Assembly (NCBI GenBank): GCA_015143295.1
Contig: CM026554.1
Span: 53,008,627 to 53,072,626, forward strand
From: Tetracentron sinense
Lineage: Eukaryota; Streptophyta; Magnoliopsida; Trochodendrales; Trochodendraceae
Length of the DNA: 64,000 bases
Direction: 5' to 3'
Shown: positions 40,701 to 48,169 of the stretch, one piece after another
How the letters are laid out: each line of letters opens with the position of its first letter
Position numbering within the stretch: the first letter of the stretch is position 1
The notes under the pieces: generated by a model
What the model was told of the DNA's origin: nothing
The model's database searches: none
Seen by the model: the letters and a program-made list of their open reading frames with translations, nothing else
Translations under genes and position numbers: made by a program

Positions 40701-42488
40701 GCCTTCTCAAGGAAATGCTTGACATGCCTTTACTGATAACCTTTTGTTAACTGTCCCCAGAACTCGACGCAGACTGTTAAAGGAGAAAAGAGTCCTGAGA
40801 AACAAGATTGAAAAGTTGCTGGATGTCTTTCCTCAGGTTATCTTCCCTTCAGGTATTAAGCAATGTTATCGGTCTATAATCCTTTATAAGTGTTCTTTGA
40901 AAGAAGAGGTGGTGCTTTTGGAATTCCAATTGGGAGAACAAAAACTCAATTACTTACTGCAGAATTCTGCACATTGGAGAGTGAGTTGGTTCCATGATTT
41001 ACACATCTATTACTCCATCTTGTCTTTGTAACACTTTTTGCTCAAGCCTGTAGACTTGCTTAATCTTTTTGTTGTGGGCTAAACGGGATTCAAAATGAAT
41101 TGTTGCAATTCATCATAAAATCAACATGTTCATTCGGAAAATACCATGATTGAAACAGAAACTCACATAATACAAGAAGAGATGATAGATCCACCCAATA
41201 ACCTTGGGTAGTCGAGAGAGAGTGAGTGAGTAGTAGCTGTTGCTGGTGGATAGATCTAGAAACCACAATGTAGAGGGGTGGGGGGGTGAGAAGTATTCAA
41301 TCAATTATTGCCTGTAGATCCTTTCACAAGGGTTGATCTACTATGTCTAATGTATGACCTAACTCTGCTAGTAGTGACCAATGTATCATACTGTAAAACG
41401 ATCTGATTGGTTGCGCCTATAATTGTCGGTTGCACGTTTTTGCTAATACACATGACCCAATATCTGTGCTGTGCTCTACAAAATAAACAAAAACATGTTT
41501 TCTTTCATCTCATGTAGCAAATTATGTCCTGCAAACGTTTCTACAGTGTGTTTTCTTTCATCTCATATAGAAAATTATGTCCCACAAAGAAGTTTATGCT
41601 TTTGGATTATTTCTCATCTAGTTCTATTCTTGACAATGAGATATGGTGACTTGGTTTAGTGAATTGTTCTTATATGTGATTTATACTCCTTGACATCAAG
41701 ATTTTCATATGCAGGGAAAAGCAATAATGCTAGAGAGTTACCTGGTGCAGCTCTGTTATGCCTTTCCTTTACTCCTAAAGATGTACATATCCAAGGGACA
41801 AGAAAGGTAAGATATTGACAACAATGGTTTATGCTGAGATACTTTCCTTGAGATTTTTCCAATTCTTTTGATTCTGCATTGCTTTGTCTCCAGGGATTAC
41901 CAGAATTGCATGCTGCATATGAGAATGCTCTAATAGAAATAGCTGAAGCTCTGCCGCTCTCAAGAAATATTCTGGTTGCACTTTTTTCACTGCAATCATG
42001 GAAACCCTTTATGCAACGTTGGATGAGGGCAGTTATCATGTTCCTTGATGCTCAATCAGCAGCATCCACTGTGTTGGATAAAACTTCAAAAGCTGCTAAT
42101 GATATTCTGAAGGTTCATTGTCCTCTTCTCTGGCCAGATCACCATACTTGTTAGTTAACTTAGATTGTAAGAGTTTAATTCTCACATATAATGCTTGAAA
42201 TTGTAACTTACTTTACTTTTTTGGTCAGTTCCATGTAGATTACTGCATTTGCACATGGTCCTTAAGGCTTCTTTCTTCATAACTTGGCTGTGCATTTTGG
42301 ATGGTTTATTACAATTCCGTAGTAAACTTTTTTTTTGCAATGATTAGAAAAAAGTTAAAAACATTTGTTTGTCACTGTAGTATAATTCTTATTCTCTTGT
42401 TATTGTGAAGATTATGAAACGAATTGCGGAAGAATCCATTCCACGATCTGCTGAAAATATTGCACTAGCTGTTGGTGCGCTGTGTACG
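15806..42488 (+). CDS. RST1: RST1 / focadhesin-family (DUF3730) protein, N-terminal half
   Basis: Eighteen exons with GT-AG introns concatenate to 2910 nt, exactly 970 codons without a stop. The start [19 protein letters not shown], exon 2 ([20 protein letters not shown]), [20 protein letters not shown] and [17 protein letters not shown] are ones I recognise as plant RST1. In Arabidopsis RST1 (about 1840 residues) is needed for cuticular wax production and embryo development and, with its partner RIPR, supports the cytoplasmic exosome/SKI RNA-decay machinery; animal FOCAD is its relative. The protein looks like a helical-repeat scaffold with no catalytic motif. The second half is absent: after exon 18 (donor at 42489) come a tandem duplication and then over 20 kb of antisense transposons to the window end. 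Either intron 18 is huge or the gene is broken. The identity is recalled, not searched. Confidence 0.85.
16593..16874 (+). CDS. RST1: RST1 exon 2
   Basis: This exon has 94 codons in phase 0, from [13 protein letters not shown] to YYPCKNAE. It sits between a TTGCAG acceptor and a GTAAGT donor. Confidence 0.9.
16875..17456 (+). other. RST1 intron 2 with a C22 homopolymer
   Basis: The intron contains an uninterrupted run of 22 C at 17245-17266. Nothing else in it is recognised. Confidence 0.8.
17457..17540 (+). CDS. RST1: RST1 exon 3
   Basis: This exon has 28 codons in phase 0, from [15 protein letters not shown] to VVANGL, with the GTACAT donor at 17541. Confidence 0.85.
17638..17914 (+). CDS. 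RST1: RST1 exon 4
   Basis: It reads [18 protein letters not shown] to MLKWKSEN and ends after the first base of a codon. The acceptor is TAGCAG, so splicing three bases upstream (at 17635) would add one glutamine. Confidence 0.88.
18256..18785 (+). mobile_element. L1 LINE 3' fragment in RST1 intron 4
   Basis: It reads [34 protein letters not shown] and, after a frameshift near 18440, [19 protein letters not shown] and [19 protein letters not shown]. This is the linker plus zinc-binding tail of L1 ORF2, 5' truncated, on the gene's sense strand. Confidence 0.82.
18786..20948. other. RST1 intron 4, unclassified repeat-like sequence
   Basis: There is no coding content. A promoter-like block with CTATAAATAC at about 19219-19228, preceded by repeated GGAGATCCGCCGTTGGATC-like segments (18941-19020), resembles an LTR, but no second LTR or TSD was found. 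Segments rich in GTGTC/GTACCAAG near 18129-18165 and 20675-20800 are roughly inverted relative to each other and may be ends of one old element. Confidence 0.35.
20949..21163 (+). repeat. 5' LTR of copia element C
   Basis: This is about 215 bp, matching the 3' LTR at 23982-24438 once the MITE in the latter is removed. Its end (TTTCCACT) has diverged from the 3' LTR end (TTTCTACTACA). Confidence 0.8.
21768..22120 (+). pseudogene. Copia gag remnant (element C)
   Basis: The frame begins [16 protein letters not shown] and continues through FDERN, a stop, then [17 protein letters not shown] and [13 protein letters not shown]. This is the UBN2-type gag of copia elements. In-frame stops after FDERN and after SWLLHSM make it non-functional. 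It runs directly into the RNase H remnant. Confidence 0.75.
22130..22600 (+). pseudogene. Copia RNase H remnant (element C)
   Basis: It reads [68 protein letters not shown] and [14 protein letters not shown]. This is the RNase H module of copia pol with the usual Asp and Glu positions recognisable. A frameshift in the T-run near 22226 and a stop near 22460 break it. Confidence 0.85.
22656..23905 (+). mobile_element. L1 LINE 3' fragment inserted in copia element C
   Basis: L1 ORF2 C-terminal sequence is readable in order: [93 protein letters not shown] and [12 protein letters not shown]. It ends ATCGATCAAAAAAAA. The flanks ATTAGTTGGC (22646-22655) and ATTAATTGGC (23906-23915) form a 10-bp TSD with one mismatch, placing the insertion in the last codons of the copia pol. 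Confidence 0.88.
23982..24438 (+). repeat. 3' LTR of copia element C, carrying a MITE
   Basis: It starts TGTAGTAGTGAGCC after the polypurine tract and ends TACTACA. It is about twice as long as the 5' LTR because of the MITE at 24098-24310. Confidence 0.82.
24098..24310. mobile_element. Fold-back MITE inside the 3' LTR
   Basis: The ends GAGTTTAAC... and ...GTTGAACTC-like (TATTTGAACTC) are inverted. Inner arms GTGGCACTTTTGTAA and TTACAAAAGTGCCAC are perfect inverted repeats, as are GGAGCTCTGC and GCAGAGTTCC with one change. The 5' LTR lacks this segment, which confirms insertion. Confidence 0.72.
24444..25629 (+). other. RST1 intron 4, 3' part
   Basis: Unique-looking AT-rich intron sequence. 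I see no gene or named repeat. Confidence 0.5.
25630..25877 (+). CDS. RST1: RST1 exon 5
   Basis: It completes the split codon of exon 4 (G|AA) and reads [19 protein letters not shown] to [11 protein letters not shown]. It has a TTGCAG acceptor and a GTTTAT donor. The preceding intron is 7.7 kb, inflated by copia C and two L1 fragments. Confidence 0.9.
25878..26738 (+). other. RST1 intron 5
   Basis: An 861-bp intron; no repeat or gene recognised. Confidence 0.6.
26739..26919 (+). CDS. RST1: RST1 exon 6
   Basis: It reads [15 protein letters not shown] to QFQENLLT and ends after codon position 1 at a GTAAAT donor. Confidence 0.88.
27067..27254 (+). CDS. RST1: RST1 exon 7
   Basis: It completes the split codon as G|AA and reads [17 protein letters not shown] to KESNFHEML, with a GTAAGG donor. 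Confidence 0.9.
27341..27557. mobile_element. Hairpin MITE in RST1 intron 7
   Basis: The whole element folds back on itself. The outer ends GGATTGGATTTTA and AAAATCCAATCC are inverted. The innermost 28-bp arms, 27400-27427 and 27441-27468, are complementary with a single mismatch around a 13-base loop (27428-27440). The right edge (CCAAACGCCACCTTA) looks PIF/Harbinger-like with TTA as possible target site, but the left edge has eroded into a T-run. Confidence 0.8.
27599..27711 (+). CDS. RST1: RST1 exon 8
   Basis: It reads [16 protein letters not shown] to PMLHMDAQ and ends after codon position 2 at a GTATGT donor. A second in-frame AG (TTTGCAG, ending 27610) could shorten it by four codons. 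Confidence 0.85.
27712..29276 (+). other. RST1 intron 8
   Basis: A 1.57-kb intron with a (TA)n run near 29198-29218. No coding region or named element is recognised. Confidence 0.6.
29277..29352 (+). CDS. RST1: RST1 exon 9
   Basis: It completes the proline codon CC|A and reads [20 protein letters not shown] to FGSLQ, with a GTAAGA donor. Confidence 0.88.
29353..30282 (+). other. RST1 intron 9
   Basis: A 930-bp intron; nothing recognised. The 155-codon antisense ORF at 29934-30401 overlaps exon 10 and is a shadow. Confidence 0.6.
30283..30414 (+). CDS. RST1: RST1 exon 10
   Basis: 44 codons in phase 0, [17 protein letters not shown] to GVDLILSVS, with a CACAG acceptor and a GTATTA donor. Confidence 0.88.
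30494..30575 (+). CDS. RST1: RST1 exon 11
   Basis: It reads [20 protein letters not shown] to LCEADVV and ends after codon position 1 at a GTAAGC donor. This is a typical helical-repeat segment. Confidence 0.88.
31052..32900 (-). mobile_element. L1 LINE fragment, antisense, split by a sense L1
   Basis: Minus-strand sequence from about 32880 down to 32150 gives L1 C-terminal motifs, including [11 protein letters not shown] near 32630 and [11 protein letters not shown] near 32330, with stops. The 3' tail appears to resume on the far side of the sense LINE: a T-run at about 31050-31062 followed by CAGTAAAGGGTAATTTATTG looks like the reverse complement of an L1 3' end. The join is inferred from orientation and tail only. 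Confidence 0.55.
31141..32146 (+). mobile_element. L1 LINE 3' fragment, sense, in RST1 intron 11
   Basis: It reads [39 protein letters not shown] and then, across frameshifts, [11 protein letters not shown] and [13 protein letters not shown]. It ends with a (CTAT)/(TA) microsatellite (32072-32125) and TGATGTTACCGAAAAAAAAA. Many stops make it non-functional. Confidence 0.78.
32903..33715 (+). mobile_element. L1 LINE 3' fragment, sense, in RST1 intron 11
   Basis: It reads [49 protein letters not shown] and [16 protein letters not shown] with interspersed stops. It ends TTGATCAAAAAAAAAA, the 3' end shared by the L1 copies in this window. Confidence 0.82.
33855..34406. repeat. CGAGCTCG-rich repeat with two direct copies
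   Basis: Two direct copies (about 33870-34027 and 34263-34406) each contain CGTGAACTACTCG, AGTAAACRAGCCAAGCTTGAA-type motifs and end CTTGAACACACC...CTCGGCT. They flank about 235 bp of AT-rich sequence. The edges GGGGTGGTTATTGAAC and AACACACCACT resemble hAT-like non-autonomous elements whose ends are rich in GAGCTCGAGC. A related but different repeat lies at 51331-52254. Confidence 0.55.
34407..34995 (+). other. RST1 intron 11, 3' part
   Basis: AT-rich intron sequence with no recognised element before exon 12. Confidence 0.55.
34996..35068 (+). CDS. RST1: RST1 exon 12
   Basis: It completes G|AT and reads [20 protein letters not shown] to VSH, ending after codon position 2 at a GTAAGC donor. 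The preceding intron is 4.4 kb, mostly L1 sequence. Confidence 0.87.
35708..36370 (-). mobile_element. L1 LINE 3' fragment, antisense, in RST1 intron 12
   Basis: The minus strand from about 36320 reads [35 protein letters not shown] and then, after a frameshift, [12 protein letters not shown]. This is the zinc-binding tail of L1 ORF2 followed by its C-terminal extension down to about 35708. Confidence 0.75.
36371..37379 (+). other. RST1 intron 12, middle part
   Basis: No gene or named repeat recognised. Confidence 0.5.
37380..37870. repeat. Degraded MITE-like repeat
   Basis: The left edge GGCAGCGTTGTCAAAGCGTC, followed by AGGCAGTGCC and GGGTTCCCTAGGCG, is loosely complementary to the right part (GGGAACCTCGTTTAACGCC, GCCTAGATCC, GGTCCTTGCC). 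This suggests an old hAT-like element that also contains the (TA)n microsatellite. Confidence 0.4.
37657..37712. repeat. (TA)n microsatellite
   Basis: About 28 uninterrupted TA dinucleotides in RST1 intron 12. Confidence 0.95.
37871..39094 (+). other. RST1 intron 12, no feature recognised
   Basis: AT-rich. The 78-codon ORF at 38290-38526 has no recognisable domain. Confidence 0.45.
39095..39219. mobile_element. Small MITE, 125 bp
   Basis: AAGGTTAATGCTAGCAACAC at the left and TGGAACTAGCATTACCCTT at the right are imperfect inverted repeats continuing into CTCG/CGAG. A second partial left end (AAGGTTAATGTTAGGGACAC near 39146) lies inside, hinting at duplication or nesting. No clear TSD. Confidence 0.6.
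39220..40172 (+). other. RST1 intron 12, 3' part
   Basis: Repeated short GAAGTT(Y)ACCGAAGTTY motifs occur around 39283-39430. Nothing else is recognised. Confidence 0.5.
40173..40341 (+). CDS. RST1: RST1 exon 13
   Basis: It completes GG|C and reads [19 protein letters not shown] to FEALTHYE. It has a GGGCAG acceptor and a GTAAGC donor. Intron 12 is 5.1 kb. Confidence 0.9.
40531..40661 (+). CDS. RST1: RST1 exon 14
   Basis: It reads [19 protein letters not shown] to DKIISFEH and ends after codon position 2 at a GTTAAG donor. Confidence 0.86.
40761..40852 (+). CDS. RST1: RST1 exon 15
   Basis: It completes AC|A and reads [20 protein letters not shown] to FPQVIFPS, ending after codon position 1 at a GTATTA donor. 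Confidence 0.88.
40853..41714 (+). other. RST1 intron 15
   Basis: An 862-bp intron. TCTTTCATCTCAT(G/A)TAG followed by AAATTATGTCC occurs twice (about 41501 and 41552), a small local duplication. Nothing else recognised. Confidence 0.6.
41715..41806 (+). CDS. RST1: RST1 exon 16
   Basis: It completes G|GG and reads [20 protein letters not shown] to HIQGTRK, with a GTAAGA donor. Confidence 0.9.
41894..42112 (+). CDS. RST1: RST1 exon 17
   Basis: 73 codons, [20 protein letters not shown] to SKAANDILK, with a CTCCAG acceptor and a GTTCAT donor. Confidence 0.9.
42411..42488 (+). CDS. RST1: RST1 exon 18 (last exon seen)
   Basis: 26 codons, [20 protein letters not shown] to VGALCT, phase 0 at both ends, with a GTAAGA donor. 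No further RST1 exon could be recognised downstream in this window. Confidence 0.88.
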
Positions 42489-42606
42489 GTAAGAATCTCC
42501 ATATGTTGTTTTATATTCTAATATTTTATGCAGTCGGATATAAGAAAGTAAGAATATCCTTATTTTGTTTCATATTCTCAGATTTTATGCAGTCAGATGT
42601 AAGCAA
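42489..42606 (+). repeat. Tandem duplication starting at the exon 18 splice donor
   Basis: A 59-bp segment starting with the donor GTAAGAATCTCC (42489-42547) is followed directly by a diverged copy starting GTAAGAATATCC (42548-42606). Both contain TTTTATGCAGTC. The second copy therefore carries a donor-like GTAAGA without an exon before it. Confidence 0.8.
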
Positions 42607-43029
42607 TTTGAGCTTGGACATATTCCAGCTCTTATTTGAGATATAAGTATAACATGCATTTATGCCTTGGCTTGTGGCACTAGATAAGCATAATGACATA
42701 GTATCTCAATACCCATTACTGCATTACATATTAGCCTGTTAGATTAATACTCATTGACAAACTTCACCGTTATTGTAGTATTAGTTGTCTTTCAAAATAT
42801 AATTTCTGAAAAATAACTGTGGAAACATCCTTGCAACTTTCAGTATGTGTTTTCTCATGTTACTTTGTTTCTTGATTTTTTCTAGAGGGCTAAGGTAGAT
42901 TTCTTTCCTAAACTGAACTTGCTATATACATCACTCATCAATTCGGGATCTGATGGACTTTGTGTCCTCCCAATAGCATTTCAACAGTCTATTGAATGAG
43001 CCAAAAGCTCAATAATTTCGTAATTATGA

Positions 43030-43914
43030 ACTGTTTTATTGCATGACAGAATTCTGATAACCAATCGAAACCTTGTAGTATTCTTGAGAAGATGAACCCT
43101 CTACCCTGCCTATAGTGTACAACGTGTGTGTGGTGCACATAAGAGGGGGTCGACTGTCACAGTTCAAGCAATTGACATGGCATGAAACTGTGAAATGGGT
43201 CAGGTGCGACCCAGGATAGAAAGGTGGCCCATCGTCTGGCCCCGCAAGGCCTTGTGACAGAGTGGTTCTGTGCGGCTGTGTGGGAAACATTGTGCCTTGA
43301 TGTTCCATGGTGGCTAAGCATGATGTCTTGGTGTGGGCATGGTGGTACATTGGCATGGCAGCATGTGGTGCCATGGCATGGGTGTGGCATCCATGGTGTG
43401 GGTTGAGTGCTAGGCAGCCCGGACATCACCTGGTCCATGTGGGGTTGTATCTTGTGAGACCCAAGTGAGGCCACTATGGTGAGATTGGAAGAATTCCATT
43501 AGCTGGTTGTGATGATATTGAGATGGCAGGAACATTCGGCTTAGAGAAACTCCATGGGTGCACAAATATAAGAGTAATGTTATTTCACAAGCATGGGTGA
43601 TGTTTCTTCGTGCCAAAGGGCCTAAGGCTTAACACTATCCTTTAGGGAAGAGGTGTGGTCAACCACCCTTTGTGAGCATTTCTCAAAAAGACTTGGGGGC
43701 ATGCCTAGTTTTATTGGAGGGAATTGCTAAGGCCGCCTCGAGTATTAGGGTGCTAGTCAGTGGACTGCCATCATTGCACTGTAGCACACAACTGGAGGCT
43801 GGACATACATTTGGCCATAATTGTGCGATATATCACTAATAAAAGAGGATTGCAATAAACCCTTAATGACGTGATATGATGTATCTACACCTACAATAAG
43901 CTCATATCTCAACA
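43030..43914 (-). mobile_element. Probable 3' LTR region of copia element B
   Basis: On the minus strand the LTR starts TGTTGAGATATGAGC at 43914, right after a polypurine tract (43915-43929). The other end cannot be fixed, because the partner LTR lies outside the window and no TSD can be checked. Within 43200-43560 the + strand is very G/T-rich with recurring CATGG/GTGTGG words. The short ORFs here are products of that composition. Confidence 0.55.
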
Positions 43915-44595
43915 CTCCCTCTCAAGCTGAGCATAGATATTTATCATGCTCAACTTGTTAATAATAACTTCTAAGTTAGCCTTGGCAACACCTTTAGTGA
44001 GGATATCAACTAACTGATTTTCTATTATAACAAAAGTAAGCATAGATTATGACTTTATGAGAAATAACTTGCTTTGGATGAAGTGTCTATCGATTTTTAT
44101 GTTTAGTACGATAATGATGGACTGGATTTTATGAGCAATGTTGATGGTTGCTTTGTTCTCACAGAACAACTTCATCGAAACATCCACCTTTATTCCTAGA
44201 TCTTGCAATAAGATTTTCAGCTACAACAATTCAGCCACACCATGCGCCATCGCCTTATACTCGGCTTTTGTACTAGACTTAGCCACCACACCTTACTTCT
44301 CACTTCTCTAAGTTATGAGATCACTTCCAAGAAATGAACAATACTCTGTGGTATACCTTCGGTCATTAACATCTCCATTCCAGTCAGCATCAGTGTAAGC
44401 TTCTAGCCGAAGATGTCCATGGTTAATAAATAATACGCCTTTTTCTTGAGTGGTCTTCACTCTTCAAGTACCACAAGATCCTCTCAACTGCATAATGAGG
44501 AATCCATGGTTCATGCATGAACTGACTCACCACATCGACAACATACACAATGCCAGGCCTAATGTGAGAGATAAAGAAGACGACCAACTAGTCTT
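43915..44595 (-). pseudogene. Copia B RNase H remnant and polypurine tract
   Basis: The minus strand reads RLVGRLLYLSH at the TSD edge (44595), VVSQFMHEPWIPH, AYTDADWNGDVNDRRYTTEY, KSSTKAEYKAMAHGVAELL and LFCENKATINIAHK, then the tail and the polypurine tract CAGCTTGAGAGGGAG at 43915-43929. Several stops are present. The frame continues at 50024 beyond copia A. Confidence 0.82.
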
Positions 44596-44827
44596 AGTAG
44601 ATTTGTAGTTTAGTAGCTAGGTTTTGAGAGGAAGTGAGAAGAAGAGAAAGAAGAAGAGAAAGAGAGAATGAGGAAGATGAATGTTATGTTCCTCTTCTCT
44701 ACGATGGATATATTAAGAGAGGCTAATACAATAGATTGGGCCAAGGCCAATACAAGAGAAAACCAACTAAAAAACATAAGAGTTGAGCCACTACAACATA
44801 AAGGCCCATAACTATATTACACCAACA
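44596..44827 (-). repeat. 3' LTR of copia element A
   Basis: 232 bp; minus strand starts TGTTGGTGTAATATAG and ends AAATCTACT. It matches 49811-50023 apart from scattered substitutions and an extra GAAGAAGA-type stretch. Confidence 0.92.
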
Positions 44828-44834
44828 CTCCCCC

Positions 44835-45590
44835 TCAAGCTGGTGCGTATATGTCGCACATGCCCAACTTACTAAGTATGTCAGATAAGCGATAGCTTGA
44901 GACTCCATTGGTTAGGATATCTGCAAGTTGGTCAACAGTCTTCACATAGGGAATGCAAATCTCTCAAGAACTGAGTTTTTCTTTAATGAAATGACGATCA
45001 ATCTCAATATGTTTGGTTCTATCATGCTGGACTGGGTTGTGTGCAATGCTAATCCTAGCTCTATTGTCACAGTAAAGACTCATAAGCTTGTCCACTGGAA
45101 ATCCAAGCTCCTTCAGTAGAATCTTTACCCATAGCACTTCACATATTACATGAGCCATGACTCCGAACTCAGCCTCTGTGCTAGACCTTGCCACAACCGT
45201 CTACTTCTTGCTTTTCCAAGTGACAAGATTTCCCCCATCATGCAATATCCAGATATAGATCTTCTGTCTGAAACAAATCCTACCCAATCAACATCAGTGT
45301 ATGCTTCTACTCTTAATTGTCTATGACAGCCAAAGAGCCCTTTTCCAGGGGAGGATTTCAAGTACCTGAGGATCTTGTAAGCTGCCTATTGATGAGAGGT
45401 TTTTGGAACATGCATAAATTGGCTCACCACGCTAACTGCATATGCTATATCAGGGCGAGTGAGGGAGAGGTAGATAAAACGACCAACAAGTCTATGATAT
45501 CTTCTTACATCACCAAGAGGCTCACCACCATCATCTGCCAACTTGTGATTCTGCTTTATTGGTGCATTCAAAGGCTTGCATCCCAACATC
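44835..45590 (-). pseudogene. Copia A RNase H remnant
   Basis: The minus strand reads MLGCKPLNAPIKQNHKLAD, RYHRLVGRFIYLSLTRPDIA, VEAYTDVDWVGFVSDRRSIS, MARSSTEAEFGVMAHVICEV and LYCDNRARISIAHNPVQHD. This is the RNase H module and connection region, in three frames. Confidence 0.88.
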
Positions 45591-45599
45591 CCTGTTTCT

Positions 45600-46290
45600 T
45601 TGAGAAGATCTAGGATGTATTTCCTTTGTGAAATAAAAATTCCTCATTTCCTTGATCTGACAACTTCTATGCCAAGAAAGTACCTTAACTGCCCTAAGTC
45701 CTTTATCTCAAACTCTGTAGCCAGTTGAGATTTTAACCTCTTAATTTCCTTCGCATTAGACCCTGTCAAAACTATGTCATTCACATAGACTATAAGAGCT
45801 GTTGTCTTACCCTGACATTGTTTAATAAACAGAGTATAATCGGCTTGACTTTGAGTGTACCCTTGTTTCTTCATGGCACCACTGAACCTTTCAAACCAGG
45901 CATGGGGGGTCTGTTTCAACCCATATAGGGCCTTCTTCAATTTACAAACTTTCCCTTGTGCCGTGGGAAAGCTAAAACCAGGAGGAACAATCATATAAAC
46001 TTCTTCCACTAAGTCTCCATGAAGGAAGTCGTTCTTCACATTAAATTGATGAAGAGGTTAGTCTTGGTTAGTAGCAAGAGAGAGCATCACGCAGATAGAA
46101 TTCATTTTAGCCACATGAGCAAAGGTCTCATGGTAGTCAATGCTATGAGTTTGAGTGAAACCCTTCGCAACCAGTCTAGCCTTGTATCTTTCCACAGATC
46201 CATCTGACTTGTATTTTACTGTGAAAACCCACTTGCATCCAACCGACTTCTTTCTCCTTGGAAGGTCAACAATTTCCCAGGTGTCACTTT
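45600..46290 (-). pseudogene. Copia A reverse transcriptase remnant
   Basis: It reads GCKWVFTVKYKSDGSVERYK, then KNDFLHGDLVEEVYMIVPPG, KKALYGLKQTPHAWFERF and the active site as YVNDIVLTGSN. Copia transcriptases carry YVDD here, so the first catalytic aspartate is replaced by asparagine. A stop and a frame change lie near 46039. Confidence 0.88.
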
Positions 46291-46292
46291 TT

Positions 46293-48165
46293 TCAAGAGT
46301 CCCATTTCTTCACACATCGCATCCTTCCACTTAGGATGAACAAGTGCTTCAGGAACACTGCAAGGCAAAGACATCGAAGACAAGGAAGAGAAAAAAGTAC
46401 GATAGGTAGGGGATAATGAGTTATAAGAACCAAAATTTGAGATAGGATGTTGAGTGCAAGATCTAATTTCCTTTCTAATGACAATAGGGAGATTAGAATT
46501 ATCAACAGGTGAGGGAGCAGAATCATTACCCAAGTTGGAAGGATTTGGATCTGAGGAGAATCTTGGCAGGGAGCGTGAGACTTAGGTCTTGGGTGCCTGG
46601 AGTAAACCTGCAAGTCTTTCCATTTCTCATTCCCAATGTCAACCATAGGAGAATCACTAATATCATCAAAAACAGGAAGAGGAAGAGGAAATGAAGAAGA
46701 CAACTCTTCAACATTGACATTCTCCCCCTGAAGAGGAGTCTTCGGAGGAGGAAAGTAAGGGACGTCCTCGAAGGAGACATCCATAGACACAAACTTCCGT
46801 TTGGAAGGAGGATGATAACACTTATAACCCTTCTGAGTGGGGGAATACCCAAAGAAAACGCACTTGACTGCACGAGGGTCAAGTTTAGTGTGGTTAGGTT
46901 CAGGCACATGTGCAAAGCACACAAACCCAAACACTTTGGGTGATAGAGGAAAGTGGGAAGAGGCAGGTGAAAGGATGTCTAGTGGGGCTCTGAAGGCCAA
47001 GATGCGGGAGGGCATCCGGTTCATAAGAAAGGCAGCGGAAAGCAAGTCAAAAAGGCTTTTGACCAAAGGTAAGTGGGAACATGCATGGCAAGGAGAAAGG
47101 ATCTGGTGATGTCAAGAAGGTGTCGATTCTTGCGTTTAGCTACGCCATTTTGCTGGGGGTGTGAACACAAGTGGTTTGGAGAACAATGCCATAGTCTAGA
47201 AAATAGGTGCACAAATGTTCAGTTAGGTATTCTCCACCATTGGCAGATCGAAGAATCTTAAGCTTATCATCAAATTGAGTGCATACCATCTTGTGAAAAG
47301 CTTTAAAAGAGGCATAAACATTAGATTTAGAATTTAGCAGATATACCCAAGTGGCACGAGAAAAATCATCAACAAAAATCACAAAATATTTATAACCAAA
47401 TACAGAAGTAGTGGGTGCAGGACCCCAAACATCAGAATGAACTAGTTCAAAATGAGAATTGCATTTAGAAGTGCTAGGAGGGTATGAGACCCTGTAATGT
47501 TTAGACAATTCACAAGTTTCGCATTGAAAAGAAACATCAAATAAAGAGACAAACAACTTAGGAAACATCCGTTTTAGAAGCAAAAAAGATGGATGACCTA
47601 AGCGAAAGTGCCATCGCATCAACTGATCAAAATCATTCCAGTGTCCTGAAGAGGATTGATAAGCATGCATCACAGGAGAGGAATCGAGGTGATATAGACC
47701 ATCCTTCTCACGACCACTGCCAATCATCCGCCTCGTCCCCAGGTCATGAAAAACACAATGAGTAGGAAAAAATGTGACACTAAAATTGAGGGATTTGGTA
47801 ATACTACTAATTGACAAGAGGTTAGTATCAATATTAAGAACATGAAGAACAGTAGAAAAGGGCATAGATGGAGAGACATGGATGGTATCCTTGTATGCGA
47901 TTGGGGACATGGTACCATCGACAATATAGACTTTCTCTCCCAGAGTAAAGATGATATGAGGAAAATATAGGGGACATACCAGCCATATGATCGGAGGCTC
48001 CATAATCAATGATTCAAGAAGGGTGAGAAAATGAGACAGAGACATGTAGGGAAGTGGTAGAGGTACTTGACTGTGCAAAGGAGGAAGTAGATACAGTGGA
48101 AGGGGTTGCGAACTGAGACATGGCGCTACACAGGGCTGCAACTTCATGATGAAGGAACTCAACAT
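46293..48165 (-). pseudogene. Copia A protease and integrase remnant
   Basis: The protease site near 47990 reads DYGASDHM instead of DSGASDHM. The integrase zinc region reads WHFRLGHPSFLLLKRM and CETCELSKH; the core reads HSDVWGP and FVDDFSRATW, then RSANGGEYL (the second catalytic Asp is Ala) and QQNGVAKRKNRHLL (the catalytic Glu is Lys). The C-part reads SPKVFGFVCFAHVPEPNHTK and VFFGYSPTQKGYKCYHP. A frameshift lies near 47150. Integration activity is not possible as it stands. Confidence 0.88.
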
Positions 48166-48169
48166 CAGC

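Noticed and set aside
40435-40722. 95-codon ORF as an extended exon 14
   Set aside because: It only partly overlaps the exon; the phase-consistent exon is bounded by ACCAG at 40530 and GTTAAG at 40662.
43157-43474. 105-codon antisense His/Pro/Thr-rich ORF
   Set aside because: A product of the G/T-rich strand-asymmetric block; low complexity and no domain.
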